Source of the DNA: Fimenecus sp045532175
GTDB taxonomy: Bacteria > Bacillota > Clostridia > Oscillospirales > Acutalibacteraceae
DNA length: 24,813 bases
Assembly: GCA_045532175.1 (NCBI GenBank)
Contig: JAZSFK010000001.1
Span: 1 to 24,813, forward strand
Direction: 5' to 3'
Numbering within the stretch: position 1 is the stretch's first letter; the number at the start of each line of letters is the position of its first letter. The position numbers and the translations under genes were made by a program. The notes beneath the pieces are model-generated. The model did no database searches. It saw only the letters and a program-made list of their open reading frames with translations, and had not been told where the DNA came from. Positions 6,524 through 14,960 of the stretch are shown here, in pieces.

Positions 6524-8197
6524 TTAGAAAACTTTTTTCATAACTGCACCATCTTTTGCAGATGACACAAGAGTTGAGTAACGTGCAAGCCAGCCTGACT
6601 TAACATTTGGTTCCGGCTTAACATAGGATTTTCTTCTTTCGTTGAGTTCTTCGTCAGAAACTTTAACATTAATTTTACTTGCAGGAATGTCGATTTCGAT
6701 GATATCGCCTTCATAAATAAGACCGATTTCGCCACCTGTTGCAGCTTCAGGAGAAACGTGACCGATTGAAGCACCACGGGATGCACCGCTGAAACGACCG
6801 TCAGTAATAAGAGCAACTGTCTTATCAAGTTTCATGCCTGCAAGGGCTGAAGTTGGGTTGAGCATTTCCCTCATACCGGGACCACCAACAGGACCTTCGT
6901 AACGGATAACAACAACGTCACCATGAGTAATTTTGCCATTGTAAATTGCGTCAATTGCTTCGTCTTCAGAGTTAAATACTCTTGCCGGTCCTGAATGAAC
7001 AAGCATTTCAGGTGCTACGGCTGAACGTTTAACTACACAACCGTCCTTTGCGATGTTACCCCAAAGAATTGCGATACCACCTGTTTCGCTATATGGGTTG
7101 TCGATTGGACGGATTGCATCTGTATTTTTAATATAAGCACCTTCAATGTTTTCACCAACTGTTTTACCTGTTGCTGTGATAAGTGACAAATCAAGAAGGT
7201 CTTTCTTTGCAAGTTCTGCCTGAACAGCAGGAATACCACCCGCATTATTAAGGTCGTGCATATGAGTTCCGCCTGCAGGAGCAAGATGGCAAAGATTTGG
7301 CACTTTTGCGCTGATTTCGTTGAACATGTGAAGGTCAACAGGAATTCCTGCTTCATTTGCAATTGCAAGAAGATGAAGAACGCTGTTTGATGAGCAACCG
7401 AGAGCCATATCACAAGCAAGGGCGTTACGGATTGACTTTTCATTGATAATGTCACGAGCTTTAATATCCTTTTCAACAAGGTTCATAATTGCCATACCTG
7501 CGTGTTTTGCAAGTTGGATACGACCACTATGTACAGCAGGAATAGTACCGTTACCGGGAAGTGCAATACCAACTGCCTCTGCAAGACAGTTCATTGAGTT
7601 TGCTGTGTACATACCTGAACATGAACCGCAACCCGGGCAAACATTTTCTTCAAATTCAAGGAGTTTGCAGTCATCAATCATATTTGCTTTACGAGCACCA
7701 ACCGCCTCGAACATTTTTGAAAGAGATGTTTCAACACCATCAATAAGACCTGACATCATCGGTCCGCCTGAACATACAACTGCAGGAATATTAAGACGAA
7801 CTGCAGCCATAATCATACCGGGAACAATTTTGTCACAGTTAGGAACAAGAACTGCACCGTCAAAGCCGTGAGCCATAATCATTGTTTCAACGCTATCAGC
7901 GATAAGTTCACGGGATGCAAGGGAATATTTCATACCAACGTGTCCCATAGCAATACCATCGCAAACACCGATTGCAGGCACCATTACAGGAGTACCGCCT
8001 GCCATACGCACACCTGCTTTAACTGCTTCTGTAATTTTATCAAGATGCATATGACCCGGAACGATTTCGCTGTGTGCAGACACAACGGCAATCAATGGTC
8101 TTTCAAGTTCTTCTTTTGTATAGCCCATCGCATAGAAAAGGCTTCTGTTAGGTGCTCTTTCAACACCCTTTACAACATTTTCACTTCTTAAATTCAT
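6524..8197 (-). CDS. ilvD: Dihydroxy-acid dehydratase
   Basis: Dehydrates 2,3-dihydroxy-isovalerate and -methylvalerate to the 2-oxo acids, the third common step of valine and isoleucine synthesis, in the cytoplasm. The 557-residue length is normal. Iron-sulfur ligands are visible as C121 in PNCDKIVPGM and C193 in CPGCGSCSGMYTANSMNCL. The C-terminal signature DGRFSGASRGASIGHVSPEA is also present. Start ATG 8197 lies 7 bases after AGGAGG. It is first in a long minus-strand block. There is no T-box or leader peptide of note in the 60-base 5' region. The acetolactate synthase gene is in the same window but not adjacent. Confidence 0.97.
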   Translation of the reverse strand: MNLRSENVVKGVERAPNRSLFYAMGYTKEELERPLIAVVSAHSEIVPGHMHLDKITEAVKAGVRMAGGTPVMVPAIGVCDGIAMGHVGMKYSLASRELIADSVETMIMAHGFDGAVLVPNCDKIVPGMIMAAVRLNIPAVVCSGGPMMSGLIDGVETSLSKMFEAVGARKANMIDDCKLLEFEENVCPGCGSCSGMYTANSMNCLAEAVGIALPGNGTIPAVHSGRIQLAKHAGMAIMNLVEKDIKARDIINEKSIRNALACDMALGCSSNSVLHLLAIANEAGIPVDLHMFNEISAKVPNLCHLAPAGGTHMHDLNNAGGIPAVQAELAKKDLLDLSLITATGKTVGENIEGAYIKNTDAIRPIDNPYSETGGIAILWGNIAKDGCVVKRSAVAPEMLVHSGPARVFNSEDEAIDAIYNGKITHGDVVVIRYEGPVGGPGMREMLNPTSALAGMKLDKTVALITDGRFSGASRGASIGHVSPEAATGGEIGLIYEGDIIEIDIPASKINVKVSDEELNERRKSYVKPEPNVKSGWLARYSTLVSSAKDGAVMKKVF

Positions 8198-8239
8198 AAT
8201 GAGTCCTCCTACAATTGAGTAGTTTCAATATTACATTAT

Positions 8240-8268
8240 ATTCTATACTTATATGACAGATTTTTCAA
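8240..8268 (-). promoter_or_regulatory. Promoter of ilvD
   Basis: TTGAAA (8268-8263), 17 bases, TAGAAT (8245-8240) on the minus strand; near-consensus vegetative promoter, giving a leader of about 35 bases. Confidence 0.55.
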
Positions 8269-8311
8269 GGGGTAAATAATTATTAAATAGTAAAATCCGT
8301 TTAGTTCAAGA

Positions 8312-8340
8312 TTGAAAAATTCTGATATTTGTGTTATTCT
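8312..8340 (+). promoter_or_regulatory. Promoter of the low-molecular-weight phosphatase gene
   Basis: TTGAAA (8312-8317), 17 bases, TATTCT (8335-8340). It would start transcription near 8347, only about 10 bases before the ATG at 8357, and argues against the upstream TTG at 8312 as a start codon. Confidence 0.5.
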
Positions 8341-8356
8341 TGACCTTGGTGATATT

Positions 8357-8818
8357 ATGATTAAAATTATGTTTGTCTGTCACGGGAATATTTGTCGCTC
8401 CACTATGGCAGAATTTGTGATGAAGGACATTGTAAAAAATAATGGAACAGAAAATGATTTTCTTATCTGTTCAAGTGCTACAAGCACGGAAGAAATAGGC
8501 AGTGATACTCATTGGGGTACAAAGAAAATTCTTGATGAAATGGATATTCCCTACACCAAACGTCAGGCTGTACAGTTAAAAAAATCCGACTATGAAAAAT
8601 ACGATTTCATAATCGGAATGGATAGTGCAAATATGCGAAATATCAATAGGATTATCGGTTATGACAAGGATAACAAAATCCACAAATTATTAAGTTTTGC
8701 ATATAACGACCGCGATGTTGCTGACCCCTGGTACACAAGGGATTTTAAGACTACTTATGATGATGTTTTACTCGGCTGCACAAGGTTGTTTGAGTACATA
8801 ATGAATAACAAAGGGTAG
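8357..8818 (+). CDS. Low-molecular-weight protein-tyrosine (or arginine) phosphatase
   Basis: A 153-residue cytoplasmic phosphatase of the LMW-PTP family. The phosphate loop C8-HGNIC-R14-S15 sits at the N-terminus as the family demands, and the general acid D123 is in DPWYTRDF. The start at 8357 places the catalytic cysteine at residue 8, as in homologues; upstream starts would add an unrelated tail and overlap the promoter. Family members dephosphorylate tyrosine or, in the YwlE branch, phosphoarginine; the branch cannot be settled by eye. It is divergent from ilvD and followed by a 193-base gap with its own promoter for the next gene. Confidence 0.93.
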   Translation: MIKIMFVCHGNICRSTMAEFVMKDIVKNNGTENDFLICSSATSTEEIGSDTHWGTKKILDEMDIPYTKRQAVQLKKSDYEKYDFIIGMDSANMRNINRIIGYDKDNKIHKLLSFAYNDRDVADPWYTRDFKTTYDDVLLGCTRLFEYIMNNKG

Positions 8819-8828
8819 TCTTATCTCT

Positions 8829-8840
8829 CCCTCATCAGAG
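8829..8840. repeat. Core of a dispersed repeat (CCCTCATCAGAG)
   Basis: CCCTCATCAGAG here matches the core found at 11865-11880 (CATCAGAGGG) and, with G for A, in both ends of the element at 21168-21285. The rest of the 8819-8923 gap is AT-rich with no gene. Confidence 0.5.
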
Positions 8841-8923
8841 TGTGATAATTAAGGAATTAAAACAATATGTAAAAAGCAAGTATAAACCGACATTTTTAAG
8901 GGGTATAAAACAATAAACTTAAA

Positions 8924-8952
8924 TTGCATTTTATCGGGAAATATGCTATTCT
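8924..8952 (+). promoter_or_regulatory. Promoter of the FtsK-gamma coiled-coil gene
   Basis: TTGCAT (8924-8929), 17 bases, TATTCT (8947-8952). Predicted start near 8959, about 53 bases before the ATG at 9012. Confidence 0.55.
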
Positions 8953-8962
8953 TTTTATAACT

Positions 8963-8986
8963 TATATTGCAAAGTATATTGCAAAG
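8963..8986. repeat. Two tandem copies of TATATTGCAAAG
   Basis: TATATTGCAAAG occurs perfectly twice, head to tail (8963-8974, 8975-8986), just after the predicted transcription start. It may be a binding site or a slippage product. Confidence 0.7.
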
Positions 8987-9011
8987 GTGTTTTTAGAAAG
9001 GAAAAATTATT

Positions 9012-11342
9012 ATGGAACGACTTTGGAGTGAACAATTAGCTGATATTATCAATTATTATTTAGATTGTTTAAATAGTGTAGATAAAATAGAGAGACACCA
9101 AATGTTAACTACTATGGGTGAAAGGATTTTCCATTCTTCAATTAGACAGATTGAAAAATACAAGGAAGAAACCTTTATAATCAATGATAAAATTCACGCC
9201 CTTGTAAATCAACGAATTGCCTTAATAGATAAATTTAAAGAGATTTATCCTAAATATACCCTTTTCCAACAAAATTATAATATAATGAAACAAACGGAAC
9301 ATGAAACGGAAAGGAAACTTAAAAACCTAAAAGCGAAATACGATAGTAAATGTCAAAGCTTGAAGGACCGAAGCAAAAATGCATCTTATTCCTTTTTCTC
9401 AAAAGGTAAAGTTGAGCAAATTGCTCTTGAAATGGAAGGGGTACAAGGTGATTACGAAACAGAAAAAGCACAATTAGAATATTTCTTGCAAAAAATTCAA
9501 GAAAGTAGAACTGCTTTTGAGAATGTTTCGTATTTCAAGTTAATGGAGCAATGGAATTCACTGTGTAAAGAAGCTAAAGAAATACATGACAATATCATAG
9601 CAGAAAAAGAAAAGCTTGTTGATTGCAACTCCATTGAATCTGTGAATACTTTGTATTTTACCCATATTGGTTCATTCCTTAAAAATTTTGCAGAAGAATG
9701 TTTGACCAATGAAGATGAAAAAGTTGCATTTTACGATTTTTTTGAGAGAGGTAAAGCCTGTTTCCCTGCAAATCTGTTTTCTGCAACAATTGATTGTTCT
9801 CCATTGCTCTCACTTATTGCAATTTGTAGTAAAAACCCCTTGATGCATTGGGTAGATAACATTAATTTACCATCTAATTTTTCTATAGTGTGTTGCAATA
9901 AATTTGACGAAATAAAATATCAAAACACAACGGCTAACAAAGACGAACTTGAAAGAACACTTAGTAACCATTCTACTTTTCTTAATGAAAAAATCTATGA
10001 GCCGTTTTTTGATTTTCTATATGACACTACAGGTGCTTGGTTTAATTATGAAAAATTTAAAAACTATGAAATCCATATTGAAAAAGAGAAGCTCAATGTG
10101 GGTGTTTTTGAGGCAATATGTATCGCATTACAAAATGAAAATTATGACGAAGCACAAATTAAGAAACAGTTATCTGATGAAAATATTGAAATTAGCGATG
10201 AACTGCTTCAGAAGGTCAGAGGTGTTGTCCTCTTAGAAAAGGATGTTCCAAAAGTCAGTCCTGCTGACGAAATGTTGCCAAAAGCAATTGAGGTCGTTGT
10301 AGCTGCTCAGTCTGCATCAACAACTACACTTCAAAGAAAGCTTAAACTTGGTTATGCACGTGCTGCAAGATTAATTGATGATTTAGAAGAACGTGGAATT
10401 ATTGGTCCATGTGATGGTGCTAAACCTCGAAAAGTTCTTATTTCAGAACAAGAATTGCAGGAGATGGATTTATCAATACCAGAAAACACAGATACTCTAG
10501 ATGATGCTGAGCCAGATATGCGTTTAATAGCAACAAATTATGCAGATTTTGATTATCCAGAGTCATTAACCAAAGATATTGAAATAGTAGACTATAAGGC
10601 CCCTTGTACTGAATGTTATATGCAATGGATACCAAACTTTCATTCAACTCCGAACTGGGTGTTGAATAAAGACTTTCTTTTGTACGTACTCGAGATTATT
10701 AATGACTGCCCTGATATTAACCTCCCCACATTAGCTTTGACAATCGCTGGAAAATATGACCCTTCAAACAGAGAACTCATAAGAGATTTAAAAGAGCTTA
10801 AAAAGCTTTACGAAGAAACACCTGAAGAAATCGTTATAACAGAGCAACGTTACTATATGCGTCAGGATTATGAGAGTCGCTTACGTGAAGAAAGAGCAAA
10901 AGCACAAGCGTTAGAAGAACAGCGTAGAATTATGGAGGAAGAACAAAGAAGAAGAGAAGAAGAATCCGAAAGTCGTCGCTTATGGGAAATGCAACAAGCA
11001 ATTGTAAGAGAAATGGAGGAAAAAGATGCCCAAAGACTTGCAGAAATAGAAGCTAGAAGTGCTCGAGCTGAAGCAATACACCTTGAATTCGAAAGCAAAA
11101 GAAGGGCGCGTAAAGCAGAACATGAGACATACCTTGCTCAAAAAAGAGCTGAAAAAGCCGAAAGAGACGCATGGCTTCGCAGAGAGCACGAAGAAAGCGA
11201 AAGAAGAATGGCAGAGCACAGGAAAAAATTTGAGGAAGGAAATGCGAGAATTAGGGCATTCGACCAGTGCAAACGCTGTGCACACAACGGAAAATGTGGT
11301 GCTCTTGGTACTATAGGGTGTGGTGCATTTGTTCCTCGATGA
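9012..11342 (+). CDS. Coiled-coil protein with an FtsK/SpoIIIE gamma domain but no motor
   Basis: A 776-residue soluble protein, not recognised as a whole. Residues about 40-210 are predicted coiled coil by composition. Residues 419-478 are a clear FtsK gamma winged helix (STTTLQRKLKLGYARAARL, then LEERGIIGP and KPRKVLIS), the domain with which FtsK and SpoIIIE read polar DNA signals (KOPS/SRS) and by which FtsK contacts XerD. No Walker A or B, RecA fold or membrane segment is present. Residues about 615-745 are a long, very charged helix rich in E, R and K. The C-terminus has C753-x2-C756-x5-C762-x7-C770, a possible zinc site. AGGA precedes the ATG; the 14-bp terminator follows. Sequence-guided DNA binding is inferred; the rest is unknown. 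Automated annotation may wrongly call it a DNA translocase. Confidence 0.85.
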   Translation: MERLWSEQLADIINYYLDCLNSVDKIERHQMLTTMGERIFHSSIRQIEKYKEETFIINDKIHALVNQRIALIDKFKEIYPKYTLFQQNYNIMKQTEHETERKLKNLKAKYDSKCQSLKDRSKNASYSFFSKGKVEQIALEMEGVQGDYETEKAQLEYFLQKIQESRTAFENVSYFKLMEQWNSLCKEAKEIHDNIIAEKEKLVDCNSIESVNTLYFTHIGSFLKNFAEECLTNEDEKVAFYDFFERGKACFPANLFSATIDCSPLLSLIAICSKNPLMHWVDNINLPSNFSIVCCNKFDEIKYQNTTANKDELERTLSNHSTFLNEKIYEPFFDFLYDTTGAWFNYEKFKNYEIHIEKEKLNVGVFEAICIALQNENYDEAQIKKQLSDENIEISDELLQKVRGVVLLEKDVPKVSPADEMLPKAIEVVVAAQSASTTTLQRKLKLGYARAARLIDDLEERGIIGPCDGAKPRKVLISEQELQEMDLSIPENTDTLDDAEPDMRLIATNYADFDYPESLTKDIEIVDYKAPCTECYMQWIPNFHSTPNWVLNKDFLLYVLEIINDCPDINLPTLALTIAGKYDPSNRELIRDLKELKKLYEETPEEIVITEQRYYMRQDYESRLREERAKAQALEEQRRIMEEEQRRREEESESRRLWEMQQAIVREMEEKDAQRLAEIEARSARAEAIHLEFESKRRARKAEHETYLAQKRAEKAERDAWLRREHEESERRMAEHRKKFEEGNARIRAFDQCKRCAHNGKCGALGTIGCGAFVPR

Positions 11343-11441
11343 GAAAATTATTGACATATTTTAACCCAACGATAATTTATCATTTTTATGTCTAAAAACT
11401 ACTTTCATAGAAAAGGGACAACTCTTTAGAGAGTACAAAAC

Positions 11442-11481
11442 AAAAAGACTACACAAGATTAATTTCCTGTGTAGTCTTTTT
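11442..11481 (+). terminator. Intrinsic terminator after the FtsK-gamma gene
   Basis: AAAAAGACTACACA (11442-11455) pairs perfectly with TGTGTAGTCTTTTT (11468-11481) around a 12-base loop. The A and T ends make it work in both directions. Confidence 0.9.
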
Positions 11482-11562
11482 GCTTGTCTGGATTGTTATT
11501 TCGCCACGGGCTTCATAACCCCATCATTTAAGTATGCTTTATCAAATCTTGCATCTGAGTAA

Positions 11563-11811
11563 TTACCGAAGCAAAAAACGGCGGTTAGTGTATTACAAGA
11601 GAAAGCAATTAACACAGACCACTTCTTAGGACTTGTTCAAAAGTACACTGACATCCAAGAACTTGATGCAGAAATCCTACGTGAGTTCGTTAACAAGATA
11701 ATCGTTTACAATGCCGAAAAGGTCAATGGTCACAAGCAACAGAGAGTTCAAATTGTATATAATTGCATAGGAACTATTGATTTATTGCAACAAAAAGAAA
11801 AAACGTCTTAA
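11563..11811 (+). pseudogene. C-terminal relic of a large serine recombinase (DUF4368 type)
   Basis: The frame is open from 11563 to the TAA at 11809-11811 but has no start or ribosome binding site. From 11584 it reads 75 residues, including HFLGLVQKYTDIQELDAEIL and FVNKIIVYNAEKVNG then VQIVYNCIG. This is the tail (DUF4368) of the large serine recombinases of clostridial conjugative transposons. The catalytic serine and zinc-ribbon parts are missing, so it cannot recombine. It marks an old insertion. The rest of 11482-11562 and 11812-11912 shows no gene apart from a repeat core at 11865-11880. Confidence 0.8.
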
Positions 11812-11864
11812 CCGGAATTACCCGATTAGCCAATTTTTCAACCTGAATATTTATCCCTAACGCA

Positions 11865-11880
11865 CCCCTTCATCAGAGGG
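11865..11880. repeat. Core of a dispersed repeat (CCCCTTCATCAGAGGG)
   Basis: Imperfect palindrome sharing CATCAGAG(GG) with the copy at 8829-8840 and the ends of the element at 21168-21285. Confidence 0.5.
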
Positions 11881-11912
11881 AAGATTTTTTGTTTAATCAC
11901 ATTTAGTCATAT

Positions 11913-13409
11913 TTAGACTCTCTTGTTCTTTTTTACATATACACCTATGATTACACCAAGAAAGATTACTGTAACAATAATTACGATTACTGAAATGATT
12001 ACGACTGTCATATTTATTTTGCTTTCTTCCAATGTTTCTGACTCATCATCAGTTGTATCATTGTCTTCGTTATTTTGATTTGCTTCTTCTTTTGTTGTAT
12101 CTTCTTCAACAAGTTCATTCTTTGTTGTATCTATAACTTCGTCTTCGATTTCAATAAATTCAATTTCCTGAATATTATGTTCGAGATTATAGAAAGAGGC
12201 TAAAGCAGTTACTTTGTCGTGGTCAATGAAATCATATTCCTTGTTCATATAATATGGACTTGCCGTGAAATCCTCGCTACCGTCGTCAAGCCATGTTGTA
12301 TCAACCCAGTAGAATTCGTTATCAAGTTCTACTAAATTCCAAATATGGTCGCCACTTCCGATTTCATAACAATCAATACCCGCTTCAAGCATAAGCACGT
12401 TTGTAAGTGCTGAATAGTTTCTGCATACACCAATTCCCTGAAGGGCATATTTTAAAGCAAACAAATTATATTCCATACACAAGTCTTCATCCTCAAGTGC
12501 AACATAATCGTACTCAATATTATCAACCACGTATTGGATAATCGCATCTGATTTTTCTTTTTCAGTCATATTGTTATCAATGATTTCGTTTGCAATCGCA
12601 CACACCTGTTCACGGATATTGAGTTCTTCGTACTCAATATCGTGTTCTATGTTATTTTTGTTAAGATAGTTATATAATTTTTCTGTATAAGCCATTTCAC
12701 AATTTGTTGAGTAAAAGCTTCCAAGATTTTTCATTTTCATTATAGAATCAAGATTTGTGATACTCATTGAATTTGATACATCAAGAGATGTAATGTTTGT
12801 GTTTTCAAGTGGAGTTAAATCAGAAATGCATGTATAAGTCATAGAGAGAAGTGTTAAGCTGTCCATTCCGCTTAATGGAGCAATATTTTCAATTCCGACA
12901 TCTGAAATATAAAGATGTGTAACTGTATCCATTTTTTCAATTCCGTTAAGACTACCGATTTCGCAATATGTGAAACTGATATCCACAGCATTTCTGAAAG
13001 ATGTAATTGAATTAAGATTATCAAATCTGCAACTTGTAAAGGTCAATGAAACAATGTTTTCTGTGCCTGTAAACTTTGCTGACATAATGTTGCAGTTTTC
13101 AAAGGTTATACCCATTACTCTTGTGCCTTCAAATGAAAATTCAGTAATAAAAGCATCGTGAAAATTGACCCACTCTACACCCACAAAATTGTTGATAATT
13201 GATGAATCAACGTTTCCGTAAATGTTTAATTCTCTGAAGTCAAAATTGTATTCATAGTAACCGTCATTTTTATGAGCTTCAATTTCTTCATCAAGCTCAA
13301 ATGCCTTTGCATCAAATGATAATGTGCCACTTGAAACAGCTGCCCAGAGTAAGATGATTGTTAAGGCAACTGCTGTAATTTTTTTGATTGCTTTTCTGAT
13401 TTTCTTCAT
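11913..13409 (-). CDS. Membrane-anchored surface protein: leucine-rich repeats plus transglutaminase-like domain
   Basis: A 498-residue protein. A signal sequence spans about residues 1-36 (ITAVALTIILLWAAVSSG core). Residues about 60-245 form irregular leucine-rich repeats with units such as NITSLDVSNSMSITNLDSI. Residues about 262-380 are a transglutaminase/protease-like domain; its triad can be read as C329 (GVCRNYS), H355 (GSGDHIWNLV) and D370 (YWVDTTWLDD). A Glu/Asp/Thr-rich stalk (about 405-463) and one transmembrane helix (about 466-490) ending in KKNKR follow, so the enzyme domain faces outside. ATG 13409 is preferred over TTG 13415 because GAGGAG lies 8 bases upstream. Substrate is unknown; cell-surface protein cross-linking or hydrolysis is possible. 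Confidence 0.88.
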   Translation of the reverse strand: MKKIRKAIKKITAVALTIILLWAAVSSGTLSFDAKAFELDEEIEAHKNDGYYEYNFDFRELNIYGNVDSSIINNFVGVEWVNFHDAFITEFSFEGTRVMGITFENCNIMSAKFTGTENIVSLTFTSCRFDNLNSITSFRNAVDISFTYCEIGSLNGIEKMDTVTHLYISDVGIENIAPLSGMDSLTLLSMTYTCISDLTPLENTNITSLDVSNSMSITNLDSIMKMKNLGSFYSTNCEMAYTEKLYNYLNKNNIEHDIEYEELNIREQVCAIANEIIDNNMTEKEKSDAIIQYVVDNIEYDYVALEDEDLCMEYNLFALKYALQGIGVCRNYSALTNVLMLEAGIDCYEIGSGDHIWNLVELDNEFYWVDTTWLDDGSEDFTASPYYMNKEYDFIDHDKVTALASFYNLEHNIQEIEFIEIEDEVIDTTKNELVEEDTTKEEANQNNEDNDTTDDESETLEESKINMTVVIISVIVIIVTVIFLGVIIGVYVKKNKRV

Positions 13410-13441
13410 TTCCAAAACTCCTCTTTCGTTGTTATGTCTAT

Positions 13442-13471
13442 ATCATAATCACTTGAAATCGGAGTTCGTAA
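13442..13471 (-). promoter_or_regulatory. Candidate promoter of the LRR-transglutaminase gene
   Basis: TTACGA (13471-13466), 18 bases, TATGAT (13447-13442) on the minus strand. The -35 is weak. Confidence 0.4.
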
Positions 13472-13484
13472 TTTCACTTTTACC

Positions 13485-13518
13485 CATAAAAAATAGCAGG
13501 CTACAACACCTGCTATTT
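13485..13518 (-). terminator. Terminator of the PHP-ispE-reductase operon
   Basis: AAATAGCAGG (minus strand 13518-13509), an 8-base loop and CCTGCTATTT (13500-13491) form a perfect 10-bp stem with a T-rich tail, 14 bases after the reductase stop. Confidence 0.85.
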
Positions 13519-13532
13519 TAATTTGCGTTATT

Positions 13533-14936
13533 CTATTCTGTATAACCTAATTTTTTAAGAATCTCGGGGTCACAAGTGGCAGAAACAGAACCAATCTCCG
13601 CCCAAAGCTTATCCGCTTTTGCTTTCCATTCAGGAAAATCCTCATAGTTTGCAGGATAATTATCATACAGTGTGCCAACCTGAGTGCTATACATAAGACC
13701 TTTGACAAGCTTTGCAATAGTTGATGGTTTCAAATGCTTTTTAGCGACACCTGTTGCAATACCTTTTACAATATCTGCAATATCATTTGCATCAAGTACA
13801 AGACCCGTATCCATACCACCAAGGATTTTTTCGCTGAACATAATATCGTTCTTGAAGAGAAATTCCGCCTCGTCATAATCCATAGAGATAATACCCATTA
13901 AAAGTGGTCGCATTGAGTCAAAATCCTTACCCTGTGCGGTCATATATCGCTTGTTGATACTCCACATTCTTTCTTTCGTAAGAAATTTATCAGTTTTCAG
14001 AAGATTTGAAATAACCTCAACCGCAATCTGACCTGCAACAAGTGAAGATGTACAACCCTCACCACAAGTAGGCTTTGTATGACAAGCAGCATCACCAAGG
14101 GCAATGAAGCCGTCATCAACAAGGGAATAAACTGAAGTATGATAAGGTGTCATACCCTTTTCAATTCTTTCAACTCTGTATTCAGGGAAGCTTACGTTCT
14201 TCATAAAATCTTCTTTAAAGATTTCCTCGGCATAATCATAGCCATAAAACGCTCCAATACCGAGAATTGCACCGTTTGGATTATCAGACGGTGCTGACCA
14301 AGATTTATAGGAAAGGAAGAACCCGTCAAGTTCCCTTGGGTTAAAATCATTTTTAAGATACTCTGCGTAGTAAAGAACGACATACAGAATATCCTTATTT
14401 GTAAGCTTAAAGTTACCTACAACTGACGTGTCCGGAAGTTTTGTTCGGGCAACTGCAGGGATACCTGAACAGTCTGCCACAATTCGTGCATAGGCTTCAT
14501 TCTCACCGTCAGCAGTAGTATATTTTGCACCAATGATTTTGTTTTTTTCGTTATAAATAAAATCAGTAAATGATGCACCGTAAATTATCTCTGCACCTGC
14601 ATTTTTAGCACGGTCAGCCATAGCCATAATGTAGTCGTGTTTATGTAAACCAATAACAGGGGCTTCGGCACAAGCCTTCGGATAGTTTCCGTAAGGTGAA
14701 ACCATTGTAGAGTGTGAAAAGCAAAACTCTCTTAACGGGTCACCCTCTTCAGGGATAACAAGGTCAAATTTTTCCATATCATCCTTACCCATATGGAAGA
14801 CATCGTACTCCCTTGAAACACTGTCAGGAAGATTTTTTTCGATTACAAGTACATTAAAGCCTTGCTTTGCCATTTGATAAGCAAACCAACAACCTGTTGT
14901 AGATGCACCCACAACAAATACATCATATTTTTTCAT
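13533..14936 (-). CDS. FAD-dependent oxidoreductase, geranylgeranyl-reductase-like
   Basis: A 467-residue flavoprotein. The N-terminal dinucleotide-binding motif is VVGASTTGCWFAYQMAKQG (GxSxxG form), followed by an acidic strand end VLVIEKN. The second FAD motif is DGFIALGDAACHTKPTCGEG at about residue 275-295, where GD contacts the ribityl chain and the proline/glycine segment surrounds the isoalloxazine. This is the layout of the geranylgeranyl reductase/PHBH-like superfamily. Substrate is not readable. It starts 24 bases after the ispE stop with a strong GGGAGAGGG site, so it is probably in the same transcript, which makes reduction of an isoprenoid or isoprenoid-derived compound plausible but not shown. 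Confidence 0.85.
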   Translation of the reverse strand: MKKYDVFVVGASTTGCWFAYQMAKQGFNVLVIEKNLPDSVSREYDVFHMGKDDMEKFDLVIPEEGDPLREFCFSHSTMVSPYGNYPKACAEAPVIGLHKHDYIMAMADRAKNAGAEIIYGASFTDFIYNEKNKIIGAKYTTADGENEAYARIVADCSGIPAVARTKLPDTSVVGNFKLTNKDILYVVLYYAEYLKNDFNPRELDGFFLSYKSWSAPSDNPNGAILGIGAFYGYDYAEEIFKEDFMKNVSFPEYRVERIEKGMTPYHTSVYSLVDDGFIALGDAACHTKPTCGEGCTSSLVAGQIAVEVISNLLKTDKFLTKERMWSINKRYMTAQGKDFDSMRPLLMGIISMDYDEAEFLFKNDIMFSEKILGGMDTGLVLDANDIADIVKGIATGVAKKHLKPSTIAKLVKGLMYSTQVGTLYDNYPANYEDFPEWKAKADKLWAEIGSVSATCDPEILKKLGYTE

Positions 14937-14960
14937 AATAATCCCTCTCCCAATTGTATT

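Noticed and set aside
8198..8239. T-box leader for ilvD
   Set aside because: The leader after the promoter is about 35 bases and contains no T-box sequence or terminator.
8312..8356. N-terminal extension of the LMW phosphatase from TTG 8312
   Set aside because: The TTG coincides with a good -35 box, has no ribosome binding site and would put the catalytic cysteine too far from the N-terminus for the family.
9012..11342. FtsK/SpoIIIE DNA translocase
   Set aside because: Only the gamma domain is present; no ATP-binding motifs or membrane segments.
11500..11620. Minus-strand open frame ending about 11500 (FGNYSDARFDKAYLNDG)
   Set aside because: No start or ribosome binding site; its upper part is antisense to the recombinase relic. 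It may be part of a dispersed repeat but I cannot support a gene.
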